Positions 8,645 through 16,539 of a stretch of DNA of 64,000 nucleotides are shown piece by piece. Every line of letters begins with the position of its first letter. Position 1 is the stretch's first letter. Both the position numbers and the translations under genes were made by a program. The notes under the pieces are model-generated. The model searched no databases. It was given only the letters and a program-made list of their open reading frames with translations, and was not told the origin of the DNA. This DNA comes from CAYTGR01 sp964437445 (GTDB lineage: Bacteria; Chloroflexota; Anaerolineae; B4-G1; SLSP01): NCBI GenBank assembly GCA_964437445.1, contig CAYTGR010000002.1:62001-126000 (forward strand). Reading direction: 5' to 3'.

Positions 8645-9376
8645 TCATTCTCCGGCTGCCAGGGCCGCTCCAATCATGCCGGCGTCGTTTTGCAACTGGG
8701 CCGGGACGACCGGCGTCTTCAGGGTCAGGTAGGGCAGGAAGTGCTCGGGCTTTTTGCTGACCCCGCCGCCGACAATGATCAGGTCAGGCCAGATGAGCGC
8801 TTCCATCCGGTGGAGGTATTCGTCAAAGCGGGCCGCCCATGCTTCCCACGAGAGGCCTTTGCGTTGCCGGGCGGCGTCGGAGGCCCGCCGTTCGGCTTCC
8901 TTGCCCCGGATTTCAATGTGGCCCAGCTCGGTGTTGGGCAACAGGTGACCGTCAATGAAGAGCGCTGACCCGATACCAGTGCCCACGGTGACGATGAGGA
9001 CCACTCCCGGCTGCCCTTTGCCGGCGCCAAAGGCCATTTCGGCCAGACCGGCCGCGTCGGCATCGTTGAGCGCGCGGATGGGGCAGCCGGTGGCCTGCTG
9101 TAACAGCGCGGCGAGGTCGGTGCCGATCCAGCTCTCGTGGATGTTGGCGGCCGTCACGACGATCCCGCGCCGGATGGCGGCCGGGAAGCCGCAGCCGATT
9201 GGCCCCTGCCAGCTGAAGTGTTGGACCAGTTCGGCGACCGTGTGGGCCACTTCAGCCGGCGCGGCCGGGTTGGGCGTGGGCAGCCGGTAACGCTCGGCCA
9301 GCAGGACGCCCGTTTCCGTTTCCACCGGTGCGCCTTTGATCCCTGAACCGCCGATGTCAATACCCAGACAGTGCAT
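8645..9376 (-). CDS. ppgK: ROK-family kinase, polyphosphate glucokinase-like
   Basis: 243 residues, short for a ROK protein and typical of polyphosphate/ATP glucokinases. It has the phosphate-binding DIGGSGIKG at residues 7-15, the NDADAAG catalytic Asp block, GTGIGSALFIDGHLLPNTELGH, and a late VGGGVSK. The Cys-rich zinc motif of NagC/GlcK-type ROK proteins is absent, as in PpgK. It should phosphorylate glucose with polyphosphate or ATP. It leads an operon with a two-component system, which is an unusual pairing. The polyphosphate preference is inferred from overall motif layout; a polyphosphate-binding CHAD protein is encoded about 1.4 kb away on the other strand. Confidence 0.82.
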   Translation of the reverse strand: MHCLGIDIGGSGIKGAPVETETGVLLAERYRLPTPNPAAPAEVAHTVAELVQHFSWQGPIGCGFPAAIRRGIVVTAANIHESWIGTDLAALLQQATGCPIRALNDADAAGLAEMAFGAGKGQPGVVLIVTVGTGIGSALFIDGHLLPNTELGHIEIRGKEAERRASDAARQRKGLSWEAWAARFDEYLHRMEALIWPDLIIVGGGVSKKPEHFLPYLTLKTPVVPAQLQNDAGMIGAALAAGE

Positions 9377-9504
9377 CGCTCACCTCCTGCTTGCTGATTC
9401 ACTGACTCATGGAAACGCTGTGCCGCTTATGTTTTACATCCATTGAGCCAGATGGCAAATCTTTGCCGGGAGGGAGACCCGCTGAATGTTGCTGAGAGCT
9501 CAAT

Positions 9505-9539
9505 GCTGACCGCTGACGGCTGACTGCTGTTCGCTGCAA
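9505..9539. repeat. Heptad tandem array, GCTGACN family
   Basis: Five 7-base units in phase (GCTGACC, GCTGACG, GCTGACT, GCTGTTC, GCTGCAA) lie between the ROK gene and the DUF2680-like gene, directly beside the terminator hairpin at 9544-9573. Confidence 0.85.
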
Positions 9540-9543
9540 TACG

Positions 9544-9573
9544 AACCGGGGGAGTATGGTGGCTCCCCCGGTT
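9544..9573 (-). terminator. Terminator-like hairpin after the DUF2680-like gene
   Basis: A perfect 11-bp inverted repeat (AACCGGGGGAG and CTCCCCCGGTT) with an 8-base loop lies 16 bases past the stop codon of the minus-strand gene at 9590-10429. No clear T-run follows on the minus strand, so it may act as a transcript-stabilising 3' hairpin rather than a full intrinsic terminator. Confidence 0.65.
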
Positions 9574-9589
9574 AATGGAAAGGTGGTGG

Positions 9590-10429
9590 TTACGGCTGCG
9601 TCTGCCAGCCGCCGCCGTGGAACTTGCCGCCACCGCGCAGCATCCCGCTGCCCATCAGTCCGCCTCCGCGTAGCATCGTACCGCTGCCGGCCGTCCAGGT
9701 CTTCGCCACCTGTTGGGTGAGGGTCTCGCGCATCAGCTCCACCATCAAGTCGGCTTGCTTCTGCGTCAATTTCCCCGCTTTGACGGCCTCATCCAGGTCG
9801 GCCTTGCGCTCGGCGACCAGGGCTTCCACAATGTCCGAGGCTTTCTTCCCGGCGCTCTCGGCAATCTCGGCGAAGGTTTTGCCTTCTTCGAGTGCGGTCA
9901 CCACTTGCTCCTCGCTCAGGCCGGTGACTTCAGCCGTAGTGGTCACCAGTGGACCTCCCGGTTGCCCGCCATTGCGAGTTGGCCAGGTCTTGTCCAGCTG
10001 TTGCGTGGCATCTTCACGGGCCAGTTCCAGCATGAGATCGGCTTGCTTCTGGGTGAGGTTGCCCGCTTTCACCGCGGCATCCAGCTCCGTCTTGCGGGCG
10101 GCCACGAAGGCTTCCACGATATCCGTGGCTTTCTTCCCGGCGCCCTCGGCGATCTGGGCGATGGTCTGGCCCTCTTGCAGGGCGGTGGTGACTTTGTCCT
10201 CGCTCAGCCCGGTGACTTCGGCGGTGGCGCTCACCAGGGAGCCGTTGCCTCGCCCGAAGCCTTTCATCCCGCCGTGACCGCCGCGCCCGCCATAAGAGGA
10301 GCAATCGCACGTACAGCTATTATCCGTAGTGACCGGCGGTTGAGTATCCTGGGCTAAGGTGACCCCCGCCACTCCCAACACCAGCACTCCGGCCAACACC
10401 AAAGCAATCCACAGGCTTTTCTTTAACAT
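9590..10429 (-). CDS. Secreted DUF2680-like protein with duplicated domain and Gly-rich tail
   Basis: 279 residues. An N-terminal signal peptide or anchor (about 1-26) is followed by a Cys-containing linker (CTCDC) and a Gly-rich stretch. Two copies of an approximately 75-residue helical module follow at about 70-145 and 165-240, each with the pattern GLS..V..AL.EG.T.A.IAE..GK...D.VEA and LD.AV.AG.LTQKQADLM. The tail (about 250-279) is Gly/Met/His-rich. The modules resemble DUF2680/YckD; function is unknown. The start is well supported by TAAGGAGGTG. Its position next to a two-component system whose sensor also has a Gly/Met-rich loop suggests, without proof, a shared envelope role. Confidence 0.8.
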   Translation of the reverse strand: MLKKSLWIALVLAGVLVLGVAGVTLAQDTQPPVTTDNSCTCDCSSYGGRGGHGGMKGFGRGNGSLVSATAEVTGLSEDKVTTALQEGQTIAQIAEGAGKKATDIVEAFVAARKTELDAAVKAGNLTQKQADLMLELAREDATQQLDKTWPTRNGGQPGGPLVTTTAEVTGLSEEQVVTALEEGKTFAEIAESAGKKASDIVEALVAERKADLDEAVKAGKLTQKQADLMVELMRETLTQQVAKTWTAGSGTMLRGGGLMGSGMLRGGGKFHGGGWQTQP

Positions 10430-10622
10430 TCATACACCTCCTTAAATAGGCTGTATCGTTTTGCCTGAACTGCTCATAGTATAGCCGGCTTGTGTGAAGA
10501 TTTGATGAAGAAACATCGTGGAGTGTGTGGAGGTCGCCGTGTGGGGGCAAAGGTTTCCCAAACGCCAAATCTGAGTACAATCTCATTCAGTGAAGGTTCG
10601 CCGGCCGTCCACGAATGATTTA

Positions 10623-10634
10623 ACGAATATTCGT
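10623..10634. promoter_or_regulatory. Perfect 12-bp palindrome, possible operator
   Basis: ACGAATATTCGT reads the same on both strands. A half-site repeat CACGAAT lies 7 bases upstream (10610-10616). It lies between divergent genes, where a regulator could act on either. The binding protein is unknown. Confidence 0.4.
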
Positions 10635-10656
10635 GTATTTGTGGGCGGCAAGCCAG

Positions 10657-10687
10657 CGCGTTGAACGGCGCTCCAGCGCCTGACGAC
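10657..10687. repeat. Degenerate copy of the GTAGT multi-hairpin element
   Basis: The sequence around CGGCGCTCCAGCGCCTGACGACG matches the right half of the complete copies at 33578-33677 and 50138-50238 with a few changes; the left half is missing. Confidence 0.5.
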
Positions 10688-10763
10688 GTACTTTCCACAA
10701 CTCTTTTCAACTGCTCACGATTCTCTACCCACTGCTCACCAGTTATGTTAAGGAGTGTCGGCG

Positions 10764-12650
10764 ATGGAAGCTGTGACCGGGACAAGCATGGAGATTGAAG
10801 CTAAATTTAGCGTGCGGGAGGCGGAGACCTTCCGGCGGCTTCTGGAGGTGCCGGAACTGGCCGGATTGGCGCTTTCGGCGGGGCGGCCCAGGCCCCTGCG
10901 CGATACCTACCTGGATACGCCGGCGTGGTCCATTTTGGCCGCCGGCTACGTGCTGCGCCGCCGCGAGGAAGCGGAGGGGATCCGGCTCACGCTCAAGGGG
11001 ATGGGGGGCGTGACCGGGGCAGTACACCGCCGGGAGGAGGTGGAACTGGTACTGCCGGCCGATCTGCCCCCGGCGGAATGGCCGGCCGATCCCTTGCGTG
11101 AGCGGGTGTTGGCCTGGAGCGGGGAATCCGCGTTGCTGCCGCTGGTGACATTGACGCAGACGCGCTTCATCCGCCGGTTGAGTGAGGGCGAGCGCGAGGT
11201 GGCCGAATTCAGCCTGGACGAGGTGACGCTGAGCGCCGGGGAGCGCCAGACCTCTTTCCGGGTGTTGGAGATAGAGCTGGCCCCGGCGGGCACAGAGGCC
11301 GACCTGGCCGCGCTGGTCAGCGTACTGCGGTCGGCCTGGCGGCTGCGGCCGGAGCCGCTTTCTAAGTTTGAGCGGGCCTTCGCGTTTGCCGGCGGGCGAC
11401 TGCTCTTGCCCTATGAGGAGCCGGTCCTGCAACGTTGGGCGACGCGGGCCGACCGCCAGGGGCAGCGGGCGCGCGCCTTGCTGGCCCTGGCCGAGGGGCA
11501 GGGGGTAGACGAGGTGGCTGCGCTGACCGGGTTGACGGTGGGCGCGGTGCGTTATCTCCGCCGGCGCTTTCGGCAGCAGCGGCTGGCGCTCTTCCCCCCG
11601 GCAGTGGAGGAAGCGAGTGAGCCGCCGGCGGTTGTCCCTGCGCCGCCGACGCCTTCCGCGACCCCTGCTCCGGCTCTCACCCGCCCCGGCCTGGAGCCGG
11701 ATGATCCCATGCCCGAAGCTGCCCGCAAAGTCCTGGCCTTCCATTTCCAACAGATGCTGGCGCACGAGGCCGGCACGCGGCTGGGCGAGGACCCGGAGGA
11801 GCTGCACGATATGCGGGTGGCTACGCGGCGGATGCGGGCCGCGTTCAACCTTTTCACCGATTTCCTGGATGCCAGGCAGATGAGGCCGTTTCTCAAAGGG
11901 TTGCGGCGGACCGGGCGGACCTTGGGGGCTGTCCGCGACCTGGATGTCTTTTACGAGAAGGCGCAGCACTATCTCGCTGCGTTGCCGCCGGAACGCCAGG
12001 ATGAGCTGGCGCCCCTGCTCACCGCCTGGGCCGCCGAGCGGGAGCAGGCGCGCGCCTATCTGCTGGCCTACCTGGATAGTGATCTCTACCGGCAGTTTGT
12101 GGAGACCTTTGGCGAGTGGTTGGCACGGCCACAGGCGTGTTCCCCACGTCTCTCAGCGGAAGGGGCCCCGCTGCCGTATCGTGTGCGCCATGTCGCGCCG
12201 GGGCTGATTTACGGTCAGCTGGCCGCGGTTCGCGCTTACGATGAGTGGCTCACCGGCCCTGACGTGCCGTTGGCCCGTTTCCACCAGCTGCGCATCGCTT
12301 TCAAAGGGCTCCGTTACACGCTGGAATTTTTCCAGGAGGTGCTGGGACCGGAGATTAAACCGGCGATCAATTTGCTCAAGGGGTTGCAGGACCACCTGGG
12401 CGATTTGCAGGACGCGGTGGTGGCCAGCACGCTCCTGCGCGACTTTTTGACCTGGGGGACCTGGCGCCCTCCGACCGGCAAGAAAGCCGGGGCCCCGGCA
12501 GAGCCGGTCATTGCGCCGGGTGTGGCGGCCTATCTGGGCGCGCGCCAGGCGGAGTTACAGCAGCTGGTGGCGACCTTCCCGCCGGTTTGGGAGCCGGTCC
12601 GGGGGGGAGAATTGGGGCGGTTAGTAGCCGCGGCGGTGGCCGCGTTATGA
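10764..12650 (+). CDS. CYTH-HTH-CHAD domain protein
   Basis: 628 residues from the ATG at 10764 (AAGGAG nine bases upstream; an in-frame GTG at 10755 is too close to it). The CYTH domain (about 8-200) opens with the EIEAK triphosphate-tunnel motif. A helix-turn-helix-like insert (about 220-270, DEVAALTGLTVGAVRYLRRRF) and a Pro/Ala linker follow. A CHAD domain (about 310-625) carries the conserved basic helices (HDMRVATRRMRAAF, HQLRIAFKGLRYTLEFF). CYTH enzymes act on triphosphates and CHAD binds inorganic polyphosphate, so a polyphosphate-related role is likely. The HTH segment between them is unusual. The stop at 12650 is 11 bases before the next start. Confidence 0.88.
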   Translation: MEAVTGTSMEIEAKFSVREAETFRRLLEVPELAGLALSAGRPRPLRDTYLDTPAWSILAAGYVLRRREEAEGIRLTLKGMGGVTGAVHRREEVELVLPADLPPAEWPADPLRERVLAWSGESALLPLVTLTQTRFIRRLSEGEREVAEFSLDEVTLSAGERQTSFRVLEIELAPAGTEADLAALVSVLRSAWRLRPEPLSKFERAFAFAGGRLLLPYEEPVLQRWATRADRQGQRARALLALAEGQGVDEVAALTGLTVGAVRYLRRRFRQQRLALFPPAVEEASEPPAVVPAPPTPSATPAPALTRPGLEPDDPMPEAARKVLAFHFQQMLAHEAGTRLGEDPEELHDMRVATRRMRAAFNLFTDFLDARQMRPFLKGLRRTGRTLGAVRDLDVFYEKAQHYLAALPPERQDELAPLLTAWAAEREQARAYLLAYLDSDLYRQFVETFGEWLARPQACSPRLSAEGAPLPYRVRHVAPGLIYGQLAAVRAYDEWLTGPDVPLARFHQLRIAFKGLRYTLEFFQEVLGPEIKPAINLLKGLQDHLGDLQDAVVASTLLRDFLTWGTWRPPTGKKAGAPAEPVIAPGVAAYLGARQAELQQLVATFPPVWEPVRGGELGRLVAAAVAAL

Positions 12651-12661
12651 GGAGGCAGGGG

Positions 12662-13165
12662 GTGACGATTGACGAGCTCAAAACGTGGTTGCATCTCCAA
12701 CCTTTGCTGCCGGAGGGCGGATTTTTCGCCGAGACCTATCGGGCCGACGAGGTGATCCCGGCCGAGGCGTTGCCGGAGCGTTATGGGGCGCCGCGCGCTT
12801 ACGGCACAGCCATCTATTACTTGTTGACGCCGGAGACCTTTTCGGCGCTGCACCGCCTGCACTCCGACGAGGTCTATCATTTCTACCTGGGCGATCCGGT
12901 AGAGTTGCTCCAACTGTTGCCAGACGGCACCGGCCGGGTCGTGCGGTTAGGAACCGCACTGGCGCAGGGCGAGCGCCCACAGACGGTGGTGCCGCACGGC
13001 GTCTGGCAGGGCTCGCGACTGGCTCCCGGTGGGCAGTGGGCCCTGCTGGGCACTACCGTCGCGCCGGGCTTTGATCCTGCCGATTTTGAGGCCGGTGAGC
13101 GAGAAGCGTTACTGGCCGCTTATCCGGCGTTCCGGGAGTGGATCCTATTATTGACTCACGGCTGA
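12662..13165 (+). CDS. DUF985 (cupin 5) family protein
   Basis: 167 residues of the DUF985/cupin_5 family, seen from LQPLLPEGGFFAETYRA, the YYLLTPETFSALHRLHSDEVYHFYLG block and VVPHGVWQGSR...WALLGTTVAPGFDPADFE. The His and Glu side chains in the middle block are those expected in the small beta-barrel. No reaction is firmly known for bacterial members. GTG at 12662 is chosen because AGGAGG ends six bases upstream; an ATG at 12647 overlapping the previous stop is possible but lacks a ribosome-binding site. It is co-transcribed with the CYTH-CHAD gene and followed by a terminator-like hairpin. Confidence 0.85.
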   Translation: MTIDELKTWLHLQPLLPEGGFFAETYRADEVIPAEALPERYGAPRAYGTAIYYLLTPETFSALHRLHSDEVYHFYLGDPVELLQLLPDGTGRVVRLGTALAQGERPQTVVPHGVWQGSRLAPGGQWALLGTTVAPGFDPADFEAGEREALLAAYPAFREWILLLTHG

Positions 13166-13481
13166 GCACGGGTTGGTTGGGGGTTGCCAAACCGGGCTTT
13201 TTGAGGTATAAGAGAGGGGCGCAGGCGGATACCCCGGTTCTCCGCGCCTGCAGGTAGCCATAATTATCCATGGAAACTGATTCTACTAATCGGCAAACAG
13301 AGCCTTACTTAGCTTACTGGCTATCTCTGCCCGACCTGGTGCTCGCAGTTGAGAGGAGGTGCGCTATGCTGCCTCCTTCGTGACGCGCACTTGCCGGGCC
13401 GGCCGGGCTTTGTCTGCCGCACTGGGGCTGTTAGCCGCTTCAGCACGGAGCGAAAAAACCATTCTCTTAAGGAGGCAGGCA
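13166..13481. other. Intergenic region and leader upstream of the metal-transport genes
   Basis: 316 bases. The first part holds a terminator-like hairpin (13169-13202). A second strong hairpin with arms GCAGGCG (13221-13227) and CGCCTGC (13245-13251) follows. The remainder up to AAGGAGG at 13469-13475 has no gene that looks real and no riboswitch consensus I can recognise, although a leader RNA before metal transport genes would be reasonable. Confidence 0.4.
13169..13202 (+). terminator. Intrinsic terminator after the DUF985 gene
   Basis: Arms CGGGTTGG and CCAAACCG pair with one mismatch around a 10-base loop, followed by GGC and a run of five T (13198-13202). It lies immediately after the stop codon of the gene ending at 13165. 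Confidence 0.6.
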
Positions 13482-13799
13482 ATGATTACCATTCTCAGAT
13501 CATCTGAAGCCGGTCCGGTGACGCTCAACGAGGTCTATCCAGGCACCCGGGTCAACGTGGTTGACACCACGGCTAAGCAGCATTCCCTCCCCGAAGCAGA
13601 GGGAGTGCTCTTTGTTTATCTTGCTCTCACGGCTCGTCGCAGCGGGCCAGAACCCCGTTTGCTGCGACCAAGTTCTATTTCGTTAACCGCGCTCTATTCT
13701 CAAGCCCCGTTCGGACGCACTACGAGCCTGCCGGCTGAGTCTCAGCGCTACCTGACCGATGGTGGCTGCTTGCCTGCCTGGGTCTCATCTGAAGGTTGA
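13482..13799 (+). CDS. Small ORF resembling a truncated CorA N-terminus
   Basis: 105 residues starting at ATG 13482 with AAGGAGG six bases upstream. The first 35 or so residues (MITILRSSEAGPVTLNEVYPGTR region, then VNVVDTTAKQ) resemble the start of CorA-type Mg transporters, which usually read xITIxR...G...EixPGxWINVvxPT. After that the similarity is lost, the composition turns Ser/Arg-rich, and no membrane segments appear. It may be a decayed corA relic, a short leader peptide upstream of the MgtE-N/Nramp genes, or chance. A strong hairpin (GTCGCAGC/GCTGCGAC) lies within it near 13634-13668. Confidence 0.35.
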   Translation: MITILRSSEAGPVTLNEVYPGTRVNVVDTTAKQHSLPEAEGVLFVYLALTARRSGPEPRLLRPSSISLTALYSQAPFGRTTSLPAESQRYLTDGGCLPAWVSSEG

Positions 13800-13814
13800 A
13801 GTAGGAGGACTGCC

Positions 13815-15077
13815 ATGCTATATCTCAGCCAATTGCAAGGACGACAGGTCTGGGACGCCTGGGGACATCCTGTGGGGCGTTGTGTAGATGTGCTGGTGGG
13901 GGCGGTGGAGCAACCCTTCCCGCTGGTCCGGGCGTTGGTGCTCCGTGACGGCGACGAGGGGCGCCATTTCATTCCGGCGGCGGAGATCAGCACGCTCTAC
14001 CCCAGTATTACTCTAAACGTTCCCAAAGAGCGGAGCAAGCCTTATATGCCGGTGGGCGATGAGCTCTGGTTGGTGGATCGTATTCTGGACCGCCAGATTG
14101 TGGATACCGATGATCGGCGCGTCGTGCGCGTCAATGATTTGCAGCTGGCCCGGGTCGGCGAGCGGTATTGCCTGACGGGAGTGGACGTGGGGACGTTCGG
14201 CTTGTTACGGCGGCTGGGATTAGAGAAAATGGGGCGTTGGGTGGCCCGGCTCCTCAAATATCACGCCAAGAGCAACGTGATCCCCTGGGAAGATGTAGCC
14301 CCCTTACAACAGGAGGATCCATTGCGGTTGCGGGTCTCCCGCGATCGCATCATCCAATTACCTCCGGCCGATATTGCCGCCATCCTCAACGACCTGGACC
14401 ACCATACCGGCGAGGCGTTGTTGCAAACTTTTAACAATGAGACGCTGGCCGATGCGTTGGAAGAAAGCCCCGCTGATGTGCAGGTAGCGGTACTTTCGCA
14501 ACTATCGCCGGAGCGGGCGGCTGACGTTTTGGAGGAGATGGGTCCCGATGAGGCGGCAGATCTGTTGGCTGATTTACCCACGGCCACCAGTGAGCAGCTG
14601 CTCTCGTTGATGGAAGGCGATGAAGCGGCTGAAGTGCGCTCATTGCTGGCCTACCCTGAGGATTCCGCGGGGGGCATTATGACCACCGAGTTTGCCCGCG
14701 CCCCACGGGGGTTGCGGGCGGGGGAACTCCTGGACTATCTGCGCCATTCAGAGGCGGCCCAGGAGGATGAAGCCATGTACTACGTCTACCTGGTTGATGA
14801 TGAACAGTGCCTGTGTGGCGTCATCAGCTTGCGCGATTTGGTGATGTTGCCCCCCGAGGCGGAGCTGGCTCCCTGGATCACTGCGGAGCCGGTCACGGTG
14901 ACCCCGTTGACATCGCAGGAGGATGTGGCCTACACGGTGGCAAAGTATGATTTGCTGGCCGTGCCGGTAGTGAACCCTGACAGCGGCGTATTGCTGGGAA
15001 TTGTGACGGTGGATGATGCCATTGATGCGGTGTTGCCGACGGCCTGGAAGAAACGTCTGCCCCGTTTCTTTCAATGA
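13815..15077 (+). CDS. Soluble MgtE-N/CBS regulatory protein with PRC-barrel-like N-terminus
   Basis: 420 residues, no membrane segments. The N-terminal part (about 1-165) contains PRC-barrel-like strands (GRQVWDAWGHPVGRCVDVLVG). MgtE_N superhelix repeats follow (about 180-285, e.g. ALEESPADVQVAVLSQLSPERAADVLEEMGPDEAADLLADLP), then a CBS pair (about 290-410, with PEDSAGGIMTTEFA and VDDAIDAVLP). In MgtE these modules sense Mg and gate the pore; here the pore domain is missing and the next gene is an Nramp-type transporter 40 bases downstream. It therefore probably regulates that transporter in trans. The start has TAGGAGG upstream. Domain assignment is clear, the partner role is inference. Confidence 0.88.
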   Translation: MLYLSQLQGRQVWDAWGHPVGRCVDVLVGAVEQPFPLVRALVLRDGDEGRHFIPAAEISTLYPSITLNVPKERSKPYMPVGDELWLVDRILDRQIVDTDDRRVVRVNDLQLARVGERYCLTGVDVGTFGLLRRLGLEKMGRWVARLLKYHAKSNVIPWEDVAPLQQEDPLRLRVSRDRIIQLPPADIAAILNDLDHHTGEALLQTFNNETLADALEESPADVQVAVLSQLSPERAADVLEEMGPDEAADLLADLPTATSEQLLSLMEGDEAAEVRSLLAYPEDSAGGIMTTEFARAPRGLRAGELLDYLRHSEAAQEDEAMYYVYLVDDEQCLCGVISLRDLVMLPPEAELAPWITAEPVTVTPLTSQEDVAYTVAKYDLLAVPVVNPDSGVLLGIVTVDDAIDAVLPTAWKKRLPRFFQ

Positions 15078-15117
15078 GAGGCAATCGGGAAGCTGCTAAC
15101 TTTTTCTGGAGAATGAG

Positions 15118-16368
15118 ATGATGAAGCGTAATTTGCGAATTCCTGCCTGGTTGCGGAGAGTTTTCTTTTACCTGTCCATTCTGGGGCCGGGGATGATTAC
15201 GGCCAGCGCTGACAATGATGCGCCGGGGATTGCCACCTACTCCATGGCCGGTTCCACCTACGGGTATCGTTTCCTGTGGCTGATCGTGATCATCACGATC
15301 GGAGAGGTCATTGTTCAGGAGATGGCGGCCCGCATGGGCGCGGTGACCGGCAAGGGCACGGCGGATCTGATCCGCGAGCGGTTTGGGGTGCGTATCACCG
15401 CTTTTGCCATGTTTTGTCTGCTGCTGGGCAACCTGGGCACCACGATTGCAGAATTTGCAGGCGTAGCCGCCGGTACGGAGCTGTTGGGCATCAGCCGCTA
15501 CATTACTGTGCCGTTGGCTGCCCTGTTGGTCGGCTTTCTCGTGCTGCGCGGCTCGTATGAGCGTGTGGAAAAAGTGCTGCTGGTGCTCTGTCTGGCGGCC
15601 TTGAGTTATGTGGTCACCGCCTTTGCCGTGCGCCCCCCCTGGATGGAGGTGCTCCGCGATGCTGTCACGCCTACTTTCAAGGGTGATACCAATTACATCC
15701 TGGCAGTGCTGGCGACCATTGGGACGACGATCACCCCGTGGGGGATTGTCTATATGCAGGCTTCGGTCGCCGATAAGGAGATTAATTTAAAGGATTATGC
15801 TAACACCCGGCTGGATGTTTCTTTTGGGGCGGCCTGGGGGAATGTGGTTTCAGCCTTCATCGTGATTACGACTGCGGCCACGTTGTATGTCCACGGCATT
15901 CAGGTGGAGACGGCAGAGCAGGCGGCGCAGGCGTTGGCGCCCCTGGCCGGAGCCGGCGCGCGCTATCTATTCACCGCCGGCCTGCTGGGCGCTTCTTTGT
16001 TGGCCGCTTCGGTGCTGCCGCTTTCCACGACTTACGCGGTTTGCGAGGCTTTCGGCTGGGAGCGCGGTCTGGATCAAAAATTTAACAACGCGCGGGTCTT
16101 TTACGGGCTCTATATCGGGATTATCGTGTTAAGCGTGCTGGTGGTGCTCATTCCGGGGATTCCCCTCTTCCCGATTATGTGGCTCTCGCAGTCGCTCAAC
16201 GCGATTTTGCTGCCGGTGTTGTTGGTGCTGGTGCTCAAGTTGGTCAACGACCGCCGGCTTATGCGGGACTGGGTCAACGCGCGCTGGCAAAATCTGCTGG
16301 CCGGCGGGTTGACCATTTTGATTGCGCTGGTCACGGTGACCTTGCTGGCCTCGCCACTGCTGAAGTGA
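15118..16368 (+). CDS. Nramp-related divalent metal transporter with altered metal site
   Basis: 416 residues and about 11 hydrophobic segments, the Nramp/SLC11 layout. The helix-1 motif that is DPGN in Mn/Fe transporters reads Asp34-Ala-Pro-Gly37 (SADNDAPG), keeping the Asp but replacing the metal-binding Asn. The helix-6 motif that is normally MPH reads Thr206-Pro-Trp208 (TITPWG), so the soft-metal-selecting Met is lost. Loss of the Met is a feature of Nramp-related magnesium transporters (NRMTs). Together with the upstream MgtE-N/CBS gene this points to Mg transport. Two ATGs stand in tandem at 15118 and 15121 behind TGGAGAA. Confidence 0.85.
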   Translation: MMKRNLRIPAWLRRVFFYLSILGPGMITASADNDAPGIATYSMAGSTYGYRFLWLIVIITIGEVIVQEMAARMGAVTGKGTADLIRERFGVRITAFAMFCLLLGNLGTTIAEFAGVAAGTELLGISRYITVPLAALLVGFLVLRGSYERVEKVLLVLCLAALSYVVTAFAVRPPWMEVLRDAVTPTFKGDTNYILAVLATIGTTITPWGIVYMQASVADKEINLKDYANTRLDVSFGAAWGNVVSAFIVITTAATLYVHGIQVETAEQAAQALAPLAGAGARYLFTAGLLGASLLAASVLPLSTTYAVCEAFGWERGLDQKFNNARVFYGLYIGIIVLSVLVVLIPGIPLFPIMWLSQSLNAILLPVLLVLVLKLVNDRRLMRDWVNARWQNLLAGGLTILIALVTVTLLASPLLK

Positions 16369-16403
16369 GCAGGTCCAGCGACTCTTTGAGGTTGGAAGAA
16401 GGG

Positions 16404-16447
16404 GAGTTTGCGCGCGGCCAGGCCACGCCAAACTTCCCTGCAAACTC
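16404..16447 (+). terminator. Large-loop hairpin after the Nramp-like gene
   Basis: GAGTTTGC (16404-16411) and GCAAACTC (16440-16447) are perfect 8-base inverted arms around a 28-base loop, 35 bases past the transporter stop, followed by TCTTT. It may be a weak terminator or 3' structure. Confidence 0.35.
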
Positions 16448-16539
16448 TCTTTGAAATACCCCCGCGCGACGGCTAATTTGACTTCTCCCTCTTTTGTGAT
16501 TTACTCCCGGTCTGTATAGCCTGGGATGGAAGGGGAAGG

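Larger units (their letters stand above)
10430..10763. other. 334-base divergent intergenic region with palindrome and repeat remnants
   Basis: This gap separates the divergent genes at 10429 (minus) and 10764 (plus). It holds a 12-bp perfect palindrome ACGAATATTCGT at 10623-10634, flanked by a second CACGAAT at 10610-10616, which looks like an operator. A degenerate copy of the GTAGT element is at 10657-10687. A loose 7-base-phased stretch (ACTGCTC at 10710 and 10731) ends near 10740. On the minus strand TATACT near 10480 could be a -10 box. No gene is visible. Confidence 0.5.

Noticed and set aside
9427..9633. Small minus-strand frame of 68 codons past the DUF2680-like gene
   Set aside because: It overlaps the end of the real gene in another frame and spans a repeat array and hairpin; no ribosome-binding site.
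10743..11969. Minus-strand open frame of 408 codons opposite the CYTH-CHAD gene
   Set aside because: Antisense shadow: Arg/Gly/Pro/Gln-rich with no domain; the plus-strand frame has full CYTH and CHAD motifs.
13203..13481. M-box or yybP-ykoY metal riboswitch before the Mg genes
   Set aside because: I looked for the conserved cores of both classes and did not find them; only ordinary hairpins are visible.
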